Positions 1-7,096 of a stretch of 32,805 nt of DNA are shown here, one piece after another; the stretch's first letter is position 1; each line of letters opens with the position of its first letter. The notes below the pieces were generated by a model, which was not told the origin of the DNA, did not search any database, and was given only the letters and a program-made list of their open reading frames with translations. This stretch comes from Planctomycetota bacterium. GTDB taxonomy: Bacteria > Planctomycetota > SZUA-567 > H5-PLA8. The position numbers and the translations under genes were made by a program. The stretch is from the NCBI GenBank assembly GCA_016200135.1, contig JACQFI010000009.1, positions 1-32,805 on the forward strand, read 5' to 3'.

Positions 1-45
1 GTACCCCCCACCCTAACCCTCCCCCGCAAGGGGGGAGGGAAATCT
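1..45. repeat. palindromic repeat, same family as the insertion inside tgt
   Basis: A 9-bp stem CCCTCCCCC (17-25) pairs with GGGGGAGGG (31-39) over a 5-base loop. It is preceded by a C-rich lead TACCCCCCACCCT. The same stem sequence recurs at 6008-6030 inside tgt, and the same lead recurs at 6060-6072. This makes it a dispersed repeat rather than a one-off hairpin. The left end of the window may cut the element. Confidence 0.75.
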
Positions 46-271
46 CGCCGCGCGCCTCACGGCGCCGCGCGCTCCTCTTAAGAGGATAGCAGGCAAACGG
101 CTTCAACAGAGCATCCCCCCAGCCCTCGGCGGCGTATCCTTGTGCCATCCACCGAGTTACATTACACTCCAAGGCCTCGTCTGGTCACAAGGCGCAAGGG
201 TGCTGCTTCTAGAATCGAACCGGAATGCCCCAGCGCTTGATGGAAATCGCTTCAAGAAACCATGCTAGGAA
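46..271. other. gene-free leader, no feature recognised
   Basis: No open frame here has a ribosome-binding site or recognisable product. The segment contains a GC-rich stretch (about 46-80) and a mixed-composition stretch (about 140-270). A T-arm-like string occurs on the minus strand near 205-225, but it lacks a stable 5-bp stem and a matching acceptor, so no tRNA is called. Confidence 0.4.
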
Positions 272-366
272 GGATCCGAACCGCCAAAGCGCCAAGTACG
301 CCATGAACAAAAGGCAGGGCTAAGGTTTGTTCTTAGCGTTTTCGCGCCTTGGCGGTTCATCTTTTG
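272..366. repeat. inverted repeat of the CCGCCAAG type
   Basis: The left arm carries AACCGCCAAAGCGCCAAG (279-296). The right arm ends in CGCGCCTTGGCGGTT (343-357), so imperfect arms flank about 45 bp. The same arm motif, much better conserved, forms the outer inverted repeat at 16505-16716. The element ends about 20 bp before the start codon of the amidohydrolase at 389, so it lies in that gene's leader. Confidence 0.65.
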
Positions 367-388
367 CAGTCGGAAAAAAGGAGCCTGC

Positions 389-1555
389 ATGCCCACGCCG
401 CTCGAACTCGCCAAGCAGTTGCAGCCTGAACTCGTCGAGATCCGCCGCGACCTGCACCGCCATCCCGAGATCGCGTTTGAAGAAGTCCGCACCGGAACCA
501 AGGCCGCCGAATTCTGCGAGGCGCTCGGCCTGAGCGTCAAACGCGGCGCGGCCAAGACCGGCGTCGTCGCGGTGCTCAACGCCGATAAGCCCGGCCCCGC
601 CGTCGCGCTGCGCGCCGACATGGACGCGCTCCCGATCCACGAAGAGAACGACGTCTCGTACCGCTCCACCGTGGACGGCAAGGGCCACCTCTGCGGCCAC
701 GACGCGCACACCACGATGCTCATGGGCGCCGCGCGCCTGATCGCACAGCACAAGGAACGCATCCCCTTCCCCGTCTACTTCCTCTTCCAGCCGGCCGAAG
801 AGGTTCCCCGCGGCGGCGCGTCGAAGCTGCTCGCCGAAGGGCACCTCGAAGGCGTGGGCGAAGTCTTCGGCCTGCACGTGAACCCGCAGCTCCCCACGGG
901 CGTGCTCGGCCTGCGCGCCGGCGCGACCATGGCCAGCATGGACCGCTTCGAACTCCGCGTTGAAGGCGTCGGCGGCCACGGCGCGATGCCGCACCTCTCG
1001 CACGATCCGGTGTCCACCGCCGCCGAGATCGTCCTCGCGCTGCAGACCATCGTCGCGCGCCGTATCGACCCGCTCGATCCGGCCGTCGTGTCCGTCTGCC
1101 AGATCGACGCGGGCAGCGCCTTCAACGTGATCCCGCAGGCCTGCCGCCTCATCGGCACCGCGCGCAGCCTCTCCGCGCACGTCCGCGAACGCCTGCCCGA
1201 ACTGATCGAAGAGATCGCGCAAGGCGTCGCCCGCGCGCATGGCCTCCAGGCCAAGTGCGATTACCTCCAGGGCACGCCGGTGCTGGTGAACCGCAAGGAG
1301 TCCGCCGACAAGATGGCCAAAGCCATGCGCGCGCTCGGCGGCAAGGACAGCGAGATCCGCCCGACGATGGGCGGCGAAGACTTCGCGTATTATCTGGAAC
1401 GCATGCCCGGCTGCTTCGGCTTCCTCGGCGCCGGCGACGGCTCGCCCGGCACCGGCCAGTGCTTCCACCACCCGCGCTTCAACATCGACGAAACCGCCCT
1501 CGCCTGGGGCAGCGCGTTCTTCCTGCAGCTCGTGCTCGACCGCGCGAACGCCTGA
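389..1555 (+). CDS. M20 family metallo-amidohydrolase (hippurate/N-acyl amino acid hydrolase type)
   Basis: This 388-residue protein is of normal length for the M20D amidohydrolases, cytosolic di-metal enzymes that cleave N-acyl or N-aroyl amino acids. Visible family motifs are HPEIAFEE (25-32), DMDALPI (78-84), CGHDAHTTML (102-111, with Cys102 and His104 as expected metal ligands), QPAEE (134-138), GLHVNP (161-166, His163), GHGAMPH in the dimerisation/lid domain, and a C-terminal GGEDFAYY followed by a CFHHPRF segment that supplies the last metal-binding His. The ATG at 389 has a good AAAGGAG site 7-8 bases upstream and gives the usual N-terminus. It is followed after 9 bp by a membrane protein gene and probably shares a transcript with it. 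The exact substrate cannot be read from sequence; a deacetylase of amino acid or amino-sugar derivatives is equally possible. Confidence 0.93.
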   Translation: MPTPLELAKQLQPELVEIRRDLHRHPEIAFEEVRTGTKAAEFCEALGLSVKRGAAKTGVVAVLNADKPGPAVALRADMDALPIHEENDVSYRSTVDGKGHLCGHDAHTTMLMGAARLIAQHKERIPFPVYFLFQPAEEVPRGGASKLLAEGHLEGVGEVFGLHVNPQLPTGVLGLRAGATMASMDRFELRVEGVGGHGAMPHLSHDPVSTAAEIVLALQTIVARRIDPLDPAVVSVCQIDAGSAFNVIPQACRLIGTARSLSAHVRERLPELIEEIAQGVARAHGLQAKCDYLQGTPVLVNRKESADKMAKAMRALGGKDSEIRPTMGGEDFAYYLERMPGCFGFLGAGDGSPGTGQCFHHPRFNIDETALAWGSAFFLQLVLDRANA

Positions 1556-1564
1556 GCCGCGGCT

Positions 1565-2317
1565 ATGCCGGAAGACCGGGTTCCAGGACCGCCGGCGCCA
1601 GGCACACAGCCGCCTCCCAAGCCCAAGTTCGTCCCGCGCCGCGCAACTCCCGATAGCACCGCCTCCGACCGGCTCAACTTCATTCTGGTCTCCTGCGGCT
1701 TCGGGCTCCTGATCGTCGGCGCGTTTTTCGATATGCTTGGTACGGTCGCCGAAGAAGCGTGGAAGAGCGGCCTTGAGCAAGCCGCCTACGCCACGCTCGG
1801 CATCGGCCTGCTTCTGCTGTTCGTCTACGCGGTGAAGGTGAGTCTATTCAAAGTGCAGGCAAGCCTGGTCGAATTCCAGGTCCATCTGCTCGCGTGCGCC
1901 GTCCCCTGGATCCTGTTGGTCAAGGAGTACCTCGTCGAAGAGAAGGATTTCAAGCTGCAGACCGCGGTCCTCTTTCTCTTCCTCGGCATGGTCCTCAACC
2001 TTCCCCTTCTGGGCGGCACCACCTGGGGCCTCGGCCGCGCGCAGCGCGCCGGCCTCACGCGCGCGCTGCCGCGCCTGGGCATGATGTTCGCCGGCTGGGG
2101 CCTGGTCGTCGGCCTCTTCGCCGTCGTGCCTGCGCTCTTTCTCTTCGGCTGCCTCGTCTTCACCCAAACCATCCCCGTCGAACCCGAGACCATGCTCGCG
2201 ATCGTCGCCATCGCCTTAACGGCCGCGCCCGCCTGGTTCCTCGACCAGCGCCTCCCCCGCAACCCCGCCACCGACCGCCGCCCCAAACCCGACCTCGACC
2301 GCACCCATCGGGGATAA
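1565..2317 (+). CDS. hypothetical polytopic membrane protein
   Basis: I do not recognise the family of this 250-residue protein. It has a proline-rich cytoplasmic-looking N-terminus (about 1-35) and about six hydrophobic segments: near 38-60, 72-95, 100-120, 130-150, 175-202 and 212-228. It ends in a short Arg/Pro-rich tail. It starts 9 bp after the amidohydrolase stop on the same strand, so co-transcription is likely. No catalytic motif is evident. There is no clear Shine-Dalgarno before the ATG, which fits reinitiation from the upstream gene. Confidence 0.7.
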   Translation: MPEDRVPGPPAPGTQPPPKPKFVPRRATPDSTASDRLNFILVSCGFGLLIVGAFFDMLGTVAEEAWKSGLEQAAYATLGIGLLLLFVYAVKVSLFKVQASLVEFQVHLLACAVPWILLVKEYLVEEKDFKLQTAVLFLFLGMVLNLPLLGGTTWGLGRAQRAGLTRALPRLGMMFAGWGLVVGLFAVVPALFLFGCLVFTQTIPVEPETMLAIVAIALTAAPAWFLDQRLPRNPATDRRPKPDLDRTHRG

Positions 2318-2530
2318 AGCATAGTTACCTGGTTGTCTGGTTTGCTGGTTGCCCGGTAATCACTCCGACTCGCAATTACCCAAAGCAGTTAACCGGCAAA
2401 GGAGCCAACCAGATAACCAGTCGACCATCCCTTTGCCGTTGAATCGAAAATCGGGCATCCAAAATCCAAAATGCCTTCCCCCTTGACGCCCGCCTCCTTA
2501 TAGGTTACTGTTCCCTCAGCGTCCGCGTGA
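2318..2530. repeat. degenerate dispersed-repeat tract (CTGGTTGTCTGG and AATCCAAAATCC types)
   Basis: Just after the membrane protein stop, a run of TGGTTG/CTGGTT words (about 2328-2355) faces an inverted set AACCAGATAACCAG (2408-2421). An A/T-rich run of GAAAATC and CCAAAATCC words follows (about 2444-2475). These simple words recur in both orientations and encode nothing credible. I read them as remnants of dispersed intergenic repeats; this is pattern recognition, not a database match. Confidence 0.5.
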
Positions 2531-2626
2531 TTCCCTATGGGCGATCCTAACCACGCGTCCGCAACCCGAGGTCATTCCCAACCCAAAACCAGAATAAATG
2601 AACCCGGCGCAGCCGCGTCGTGCGTT

Positions 2627-3213
2627 CCCCCTCTCCCCGTTGAGGGAGAGGGGGCAGGGGGTGAGGGGCCGGTGCTTGCCCCGCGCCCTGCGACGCCAAG
2701 CCACGCCAAGTGAGCAACCGGGCGATCGGTGGGGCGGGCCTTCGTGCCCGCCCATGAAAGCCCGGCGAAGCCGCTCCACATTTCTGTTCTGTTTCCAAAC
2801 AGAAATACGGTGGCTTTCTGGGCGGCCGAGTCGGCTGTGCCCTGAAAATAGCGGCTTCGCCGCCTGCGGTGCGGAAAGGTTCCGCCTTCCCGTCGAGGCG
2901 CTGTTGTCTCTGCGCCGTTCGAGGCCGCGCCTCGAATGGCAGTCCCGATGAAATCGGGACTTCACCAAGTCCCGCCGCAGCGGGACGAGCATAGCCCCCA
3001 CCTTCAGGTGGGGGTGTGTGGCGCACTGTCTTTGTGAATTTCACCCTCGTTTACGAGGGCTAATAGATTGGAGTGACCTCCTTGGCTTCCGGAATAACCG
3101 CCGTAAACGGCGGTGTAAATCCTTGGGATACGCCTGCCTTCCCCCGACTGAAAGCCGGGGGCTATACTCGGTCCGGCACGCCGGGCCTCGGCGAAGCCCC
3201 GTTTCACGGGGCT
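2627..3213. repeat. array of at least 13 short, distinct hairpins
   Basis: Stem pairs seen directly: 2627-2637/2644-2654; 2732-2739/2746-2753; 2780-2788/2798-2806; 2851-2855/2859-2863; 2871-2876/2880-2885; 2918-2925/2929-2936; 2942-2949/2953-2960; 2969-2975/2980-2986; 2995-3003/3006-3014; 3044-3049/3054-3059; 3097-3103/3108-3114; 3141-3149/3153-3161 with one mismatch; 3195-3202/3206-3213. Each stem has its own sequence, but loops are short and similar (GAA, TTC, CGC, TTTA, TAAA). Three of the later hairpins are followed by the word GGCTA. No credible gene overlaps the array, and the stems are not repeated units as in a CRISPR. Confidence 0.85.
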
Positions 3214-3646
3214 AACGGCTTTGCATGTGCAGGCGAGACGAAATCCACAAAATCGCGCGCATCATGTGCATCTTTTTTCGAGAAATCAGCACCGTATTGC
3301 CGTCCCTTCGTGCCCTTCGTGGACAATCCACCGCCGTTCTTTCGGATTTCGGATTTGCAGTTCAGGATGTGCATCTTTTTTATGGTTTTCATTTTCGCCT
3401 GGCTGTTTGTATCGGATTTCGTGCCTCGAATTTCGGATTTTCCGTTCCTATTGTGCTCATTTTTATGCGAAGAACGCCATCGAAATTCGCAGGCGCTTGG
3501 CAAGCGCTCGCGACTGGAAGGACCTCCCGCCGTCCGAAACTTGGAAACGGGCCGCGGGAACTACCGTGCGTCGTGCACATAATGTGCAGGATAAAATTCC
3601 GCGCCGTTCTCCGTGCCTCCGCGTCTCTGCGGTGAAAAAAGACCCG
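3214..3646. repeat. gene-free tract with dispersed-repeat remnants
   Basis: No credible coding frame is present. A 15-bp direct repeat ATGTGCATCTTTTTT occurs at 3264-3278 and 3367-3381. The segment also has TTCGGATTT words (about 3340-3430), a CCTTCGTGCCCTTCGTGG string (about 3305-3325) and a GCCTCCGCGTCTCTGCGG string (about 3615-3635). Such strings resemble simple dispersed repeats rather than coding sequence. The tract ends right at the stop codon of the minus-strand cyclase gene. Confidence 0.5.
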
Positions 3647-4561
3647 CTACGGCAGGATCGCGAAGACCCGCGCCGGGAAGCCCGAGCCGCCCTTCGGCTT
3701 CGGGAAGGCGGCCACTACGAGCGCGCCGAACTCCGGCACCTGATCGAGGTTTGTGAGCAGTTCGATCTGGTAATGGTCGCGGCCGAGGATGTATGCCTCG
3801 AGGGCATAGTCGTCCTTCGTCGTGGCGACGCCGGGGTCGGTGTCGGTCGTCTCGTGGCCGCTCGCGGTGATCTTGCGCTGCTCGTAGAGGCACTTGAGCA
3901 CCTCCGCGCTCCAGCCGGGATAGTGCGCGACGCCCTTCGCGTCGGCGTTACACATCTTATCCGCGTCGGGCCAGCGCTTGGACCAGTCGGTGCGCAGGGC
4001 GACGAACGCGCCCTCGGGGATCGCGCCGTGGCGGGCCTCCCAGGCACGGAGGTCGTCCATCGTGATGCAGTAGTCCGCGTTCTGCGCCGCGGCCTCGTGG
4101 CAGTCGATCACGACGAGCGGGAGCAGCATCTCCTTCACGTCGATCTGGTCGAGGGTGCGCTTGCCTTTGGCGAAGTGCGCGGGCGGGTCGCAGTGCGTGC
4201 CCCACTGGCCCACATGCGTGAAGGTCTCGGCGAAGAAGCCTTCACCCATGCTGCCTTGGCCCTTCTCGTATCCGTAGATGGTCTCGCGCTTCATGTCCGG
4301 AAAGCCCGGCCAGTGCGGGATGCCCTTATCGAACGTGTGGGTCAAGTCCACCCACTTCTTCACCTTGAGCTGTTCGAGGACGCCGTACAGCGAGGGCGCG
4401 GAGGCCGGCGCCCCCTTCGGCATCTTGGCCTTCTGGAACGGCGGCGCGGCTTCGGGCTTGGGCGCAGGCGCCTCGGCGTCGTCACGGTCCTTGTCGCAAG
4501 AAAGGATGAACACGGCCAGCATCGGCACGGCCAGCAGCGGGAGTACGCGAAGCGCGCGCAT
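3647..4561 (-). CDS. lipoprotein cyclase-family (kynurenine formamidase-like) hydrolase
   Basis: This 304-residue protein starts at an ATG with GGAGG 8 bases upstream; longer starts lack this. The N-terminus is a lipoprotein signal: positive MRALR, a hydrophobic core, then ILSC with the lipid-bearing Cys at about 22. An Asp/Glu/Pro/Ala-rich linker follows. The catalytic part has the cyclase-family metal motif GTHCDPPAHF (121-130; His123, Asp125, His129), preceded by DLTHTFDKGIPHWPGFP (72-88). The family covers metal-dependent hydrolases and isomerases such as kynurenine formamidase and isatin hydrolase. The signal implies action outside the cytoplasm, which argues against a role in tryptophan breakdown; the substrate is unknown. 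It lies downstream of the gene at 4714-5169, with a terminator between. Confidence 0.88.
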   Translation of the reverse strand: MRALRVLPLLAVPMLAVFILSCDKDRDDAEAPAPKPEAAPPFQKAKMPKGAPASAPSLYGVLEQLKVKKWVDLTHTFDKGIPHWPGFPDMKRETIYGYEKGQGSMGEGFFAETFTHVGQWGTHCDPPAHFAKGKRTLDQIDVKEMLLPLVVIDCHEAAAQNADYCITMDDLRAWEARHGAIPEGAFVALRTDWSKRWPDADKMCNADAKGVAHYPGWSAEVLKCLYEQRKITASGHETTDTDPGVATTKDDYALEAYILGRDHYQIELLTNLDQVPEFGALVVAAFPKPKGGSGFPARVFAILP

Positions 4562-4641
4562 GGATTCCACCTCCGGAGTTGGATTCGGGTACGCGCCTAC
4601 TTTAGCGCTCCGCCGCGCGGAGTGCCGCGCCAAAAAGCACG

Positions 4642-4669
4642 GCGCCCGGCCTTTTTAGGGGCCGGGCGC
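4642..4669 (-). terminator. rho-independent terminator for the gene at 4714-5169
   Basis: A perfect 10-bp stem GCGCCCGGCC (4642-4651) and GGCCGGGCGC (4660-4669) encloses an 8-base loop. Read on the minus strand, it is followed a few bases later by a T5 run (the A5 at 4632-4636 on the plus strand). It sits between the small exported protein gene and the cyclase gene. Confidence 0.75.
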
Positions 4670-4713
4670 GAGGAGGGAGGACTGCGGGGAGTTGGGGCGG
4701 GTTGACTGCGGGG

Positions 4714-5169
4714 TTACTTCGAAGCCAGTTCCTTGACCTTGGCCGATTCCGATTCGAGGTACTCGATCAGCTTGCGCGCCTTCTCGACCGTCAGGCGCTC
4801 GCGAATCTGGCCGGGGATCAGGTAGCCCTTGGTGATGAACTTCTCGAAGTAGAAGCACGCCTGGGTGATCGCGGCGCGGTCCTTGCTCTCCAGCTTCTTC
4901 GCGGCGCCCGCGGCCCAGTCGAGCATGATCTCGCGCATCGCGCGGTCTTCGTCGATGCCCTGGTCGGAGACCTTCGTCTGCACCTGCGACTTCAGGCGGT
5001 TCTCCATCGCCTTCTGGTCCTTCGGGCTCGCGTACGCGGCGAGGAACTTCTGGCAGGCCGCGCGGATCTCTTCGTAGGGAAGCTGTTCGTCGGCGGCCGA
5101 CGCCTGGAACACGCTCAGCAGCGCCACCGCGGCCGTCATCGTCAGGAGGGTCTTGGTCATCGTGTTCAT
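4714..5169 (-). CDS. small exported protein of unknown function
   Basis: This 151-residue protein is not recognised. It has a clear Sec signal peptide: MNTMTK, a hydrophobic stretch, then FQASAADE with cleavage likely after ASA near residue 25. The mature part is charged and predicted mostly helical, with no cysteine pair or catalytic motif that I can name. The ATG at 5169 fits the signal peptide, although the purine stretch upstream (AGAAAGGGAAG) is only a moderate ribosome-binding site. It is divergent from tgt and is followed by its own hairpin terminator. Confidence 0.75.
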   Translation of the reverse strand: MNTMTKTLLTMTAAVALLSVFQASAADEQLPYEEIRAACQKFLAAYASPKDQKAMENRLKSQVQTKVSDQGIDEDRAMREIMLDWAAGAAKKLESKDRAAITQACFYFEKFITKGYLIPGQIRERLTVEKARKLIEYLESESAKVKELASK

Positions 5170-5419
5170 GGCTTCCCTTTCTCTTCGTTCCCGTCTCTCG
5201 TTCCCGTTTGCGTTCACGAATGGAGGTATTGCAAGCTTCAGGCCAGTAGGAGCCTGCTTGCAATCAATTCGTTTAGTGCTTGAAAGCATTGGAGTTACAG
5301 GGATGATGCGCAGTCGCTCAAACGGCCGTACGGTCCGCAATGTTGGACGCGCCAACACCGGGCCGTAGCCCGCTTGAACGGGTGTTCAGCAGGACAACGC
5401 GCCAGGAGCTTTAACTCGC
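5170..5419. promoter_or_regulatory. divergent intergenic region with a palindrome at 5228-5264
   Basis: The region separates the exported-protein gene (minus) from tgt (plus) and should hold both promoters; I cannot place -10/-35 boxes with confidence. ATTGCAAGC (5228-5236) pairs with GCTTGCAAT (5256-5264), with an inner CAGGC/GCCTG pairing. This would make a stable hairpin in the leader of the minus-strand gene or an operator. A second short inverted repeat (GCCCG...CGGGT) lies near 5370-5385. Confidence 0.4.
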
Positions 5420-6712
5420 TTGCTCTCCTTTAAGGTCCACGCCCACGACAGCACCGCCCGCTCTGGGCTGCTCACCACGGCTCACGGCGTCATCGAGACC
5501 CCCGCGTTCATGACCGTCGGGACGCTCGGCGCAGCCAAGGGCCTCACGCCCGCGGTGCTGCGCGAGCACGGCGCGCAAGTGCTCCTGATGAACGCCTTCC
5601 ACCTCGCCTGGCGTCCGGGCGAAAAGCTCGTCCAGGAACTCGGCGGGCTGCACCGCTTCAGCGGCTGGGACGGCCCGATCCTCACCGACTCCGGCGGCTT
5701 CCAGATCTTCTCGCTGCCCGGCTTGCGCAAGATCACCGAGGACGGCGCGCTCTTCGCCTCGCCCACCGACGGCGCGGTGCGGAACTTCTCGCCTGAGGCC
5801 GTCGTCGAGATCGAAACCGCGCTCGGCGCGGACATGATCATGATGCTCGACCAGTGCCCCGCGTTCCCCTTCAAGCCGGGGGACTTGGAAGAGGCCGTCG
5901 AACGCTCCATCCGCTGGGCGCAGCGCGGGACCAAGCGCTGGCGCGAGCTGCTCCGGCAGGACATGCCAACTCCAAGCTCGACGGCGGACGCACGCGGACC
6001 CGTTTCCCCCTCCCCCCTTGCGGGGGAGGGCCGGGGAGGGGGGACGTTCGGGGTTGGGCTACCCCCCACCCTGCCCTCCCCCTCAAGGGGAGCGGGAAAA
6101 CCGGCCGACGTGAACCTCTTTGGGATCATCCAGGGCGGCTTCGACGAGAAGCTCCGCGCGCGCTCCATCGAAAGTACGTGCGCGCTCGACCTGCCGGGCT
6201 ACGCGCTGGGCGGGTTCTGCGTGGGCGAACCCATCGAGGCCACGCATGCGGGGATCGCCATGAGCGCCTCCAAACTGCCCGCCGACCGGCCGCGCTACCT
6301 GATGGGCATGGGCAGCCCGCAGGACATCCTCTACGCCATCGGCCAGGGCTTGGACCTCTTCGACTGCACGCTGCCCACCCGCAACGGACGCAACGGAATG
6401 GCCTTCACGTCCCAAGGCCCGCTCCGGCTCCGCAATGCCCGCCACGCCAAGGACGCCGGGCCCCTCGATCCGGCTTGTAACTGCTATACCTGCCGGACGT
6501 TCTCACGTGCATTCCTGCGCCATTTGTTCCTTGCCCGAGAGATGAATGCCGCTATCTTGGCGAGCCTGCATAACGTGGCCTTCTACCTGAACCTCATGCA
6601 GGGCGCGCGCCGGGCCATCCGCGAGGGCCGCTTTGAGGCCCATCGCAAGGAGTTCCTGGCGCGCTACGGTCAGGCAGGAGAAGGTCCGGACGAATCCGAA
6701 GACGAGGAGTAA
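5420..6712 (+). CDS. tgt: queuine/preQ1 tRNA-guanine transglycosylase with palindromic-repeat insertion
   Basis: Tgt exchanges guanine 34 of GUN-anticodon tRNAs for preQ1 in queuosine synthesis. Visible key parts: LTDSGGFQ with Asp90 as general acid/base, LDQCPAFP (143-150), FGIIQGG (234-240), LDLFDCTLPTRNGR with the nucleophile Asp315, and a zinc site Cys353, Cys355, Cys358 and His384 with the expected CxCx2C...H spacing. The TTG start is chosen because it gives the usual N-terminus LSFKVHAHDSTARSG...; AGGAG lies 11 bases upstream. At 430 residues it is about 50 longer than usual. Most of the excess is a Pro/Gly-rich stretch (about 183-229) just before FGIIQGG, encoded by a palindromic repeat at 6003-6100 that keeps the frame. 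All catalytic residues remain. It heads the tgt-yajC-secDF order common in bacteria. Confidence 0.96.
   Translation: MLSFKVHAHDSTARSGLLTTAHGVIETPAFMTVGTLGAAKGLTPAVLREHGAQVLLMNAFHLAWRPGEKLVQELGGLHRFSGWDGPILTDSGGFQIFSLPGLRKITEDGALFASPTDGAVRNFSPEAVVEIETALGADMIMMLDQCPAFPFKPGDLEEAVERSIRWAQRGTKRWRELLRQDMPTPSSTADARGPVSPSPLAGEGRGGGTFGVGLPPTLPSPSRGAGKPADVNLFGIIQGGFDEKLRARSIESTCALDLPGYALGGFCVGEPIEATHAGIAMSASKLPADRPRYLMGMGSPQDILYAIGQGLDLFDCTLPTRNGRNGMAFTSQGPLRLRNARHAKDAGPLDPACNCYTCRTFSRAFLRHLFLAREMNAAILASLHNVAFYLNLMQGARRAIREGRFEAHRKEFLARYGQAGEGPDESEDEE
6003..6100. repeat. palindromic repeat inserted in frame in tgt
   Basis: The left arm contains the hairpin CCCTCCCCC (6008-6016) and GGGGGAGGG (6022-6030). 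The right arm (about 6060-6100) holds the related imperfect hairpin CCCTCCCC...GGGGAGCGGG. The two arms are themselves roughly inverted copies around a 15-base spacer. The first stem is identical to that at 17-39, and the right-arm lead TACCCCCCACCCT is identical to bases 2-14. The DNA is translated as part of Tgt without stop or frameshift. Confidence 0.85.
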
Positions 6713-6721
6713 CCCGCAGCC

Positions 6722-7096
6722 GTGCTCTCACAGCTACTGATCAAACTGGCTTTGCTCGCCGCCGACGCCACTCCAGCCACCCCGCCGACGCCGCCGCAGT
6801 TGCCCCCAGAGGCCAACCTGATCCAGATGCTGATCATGTTCGGCTCGCTGGGCCTGATCTTCTACCTGCTGATCTGGCGGCCGGAGAGCAAAAGGCGCAA
6901 GCAGCAGGAACAGACGCTCAACGCGATCAAGCCCAAGGACAAGGTCGTCACCGTCGGCGGCATGTACGGCACGGTGGTCGATGTGGACAAGGACGACGTG
7001 ACTCTGCTGGTGGACCCCAAGAACAACATCAAACTGCGCTTCCGCCGCCGCTCCATCGACGTGATCGAGTCCGCCCCCGGCGAAGAGAAGAAATGA
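6722..7096 (+). CDS. yajC: Sec translocon accessory subunit YajC
   Basis: YajC is a small single-pass membrane partner of SecDF in the Sec export system. This 124-residue protein has an Ala/Pro-rich N-terminus and one membrane helix at about 32-53, ending LIWRPESKRRKQQ. The conserved cytoplasmic domain follows: LNAIKPKDKVVTVGGMYGTVVDVDKDDVT..., with the VTVGG(M/I)xG motif. The GTG start at 6722 lies 9 bp after the tgt stop, with no strong Shine-Dalgarno, consistent with coupling. Its stop overlaps the start of the next gene (ATGA). Confidence 0.95.
   Translation: MLSQLLIKLALLAADATPATPPTPPQLPPEANLIQMLIMFGSLGLIFYLLIWRPESKRRKQQEQTLNAIKPKDKVVTVGGMYGTVVDVDKDDVTLLVDPKNNIKLRFRRRSIDVIESAPGEEKK

Noticed and set aside
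190..270. Possible tRNA or tmRNA fragment on the minus strand
   Set aside because: Only a TTCGATT-like loop is present; flanking bases do not form a 5-bp T-stem and no acceptor or anticodon arm can be drawn.
320..1780. Minus-strand frame opposite the amidohydrolase
   Set aside because: It spans two genes of the other strand and has no ribosome-binding site or recognisable domain.
2660..2682. Shared 15-base word with the region near 17961
   Set aside because: GGGCCGGTGCTTGCC occurs in both, but the flanks do not align, so it may be chance in GC-rich sequence or a small fragment.
2598..2951. Open frame through the hairpin array
   Set aside because: Its codons simply read the palindromes; there is no ribosome-binding site and no protein-like composition.
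2627..3213. CRISPR array
   Set aside because: Stems differ from one another; there is no constant repeat of 23 or more bases with regular spacers, and no cas gene is in the window.
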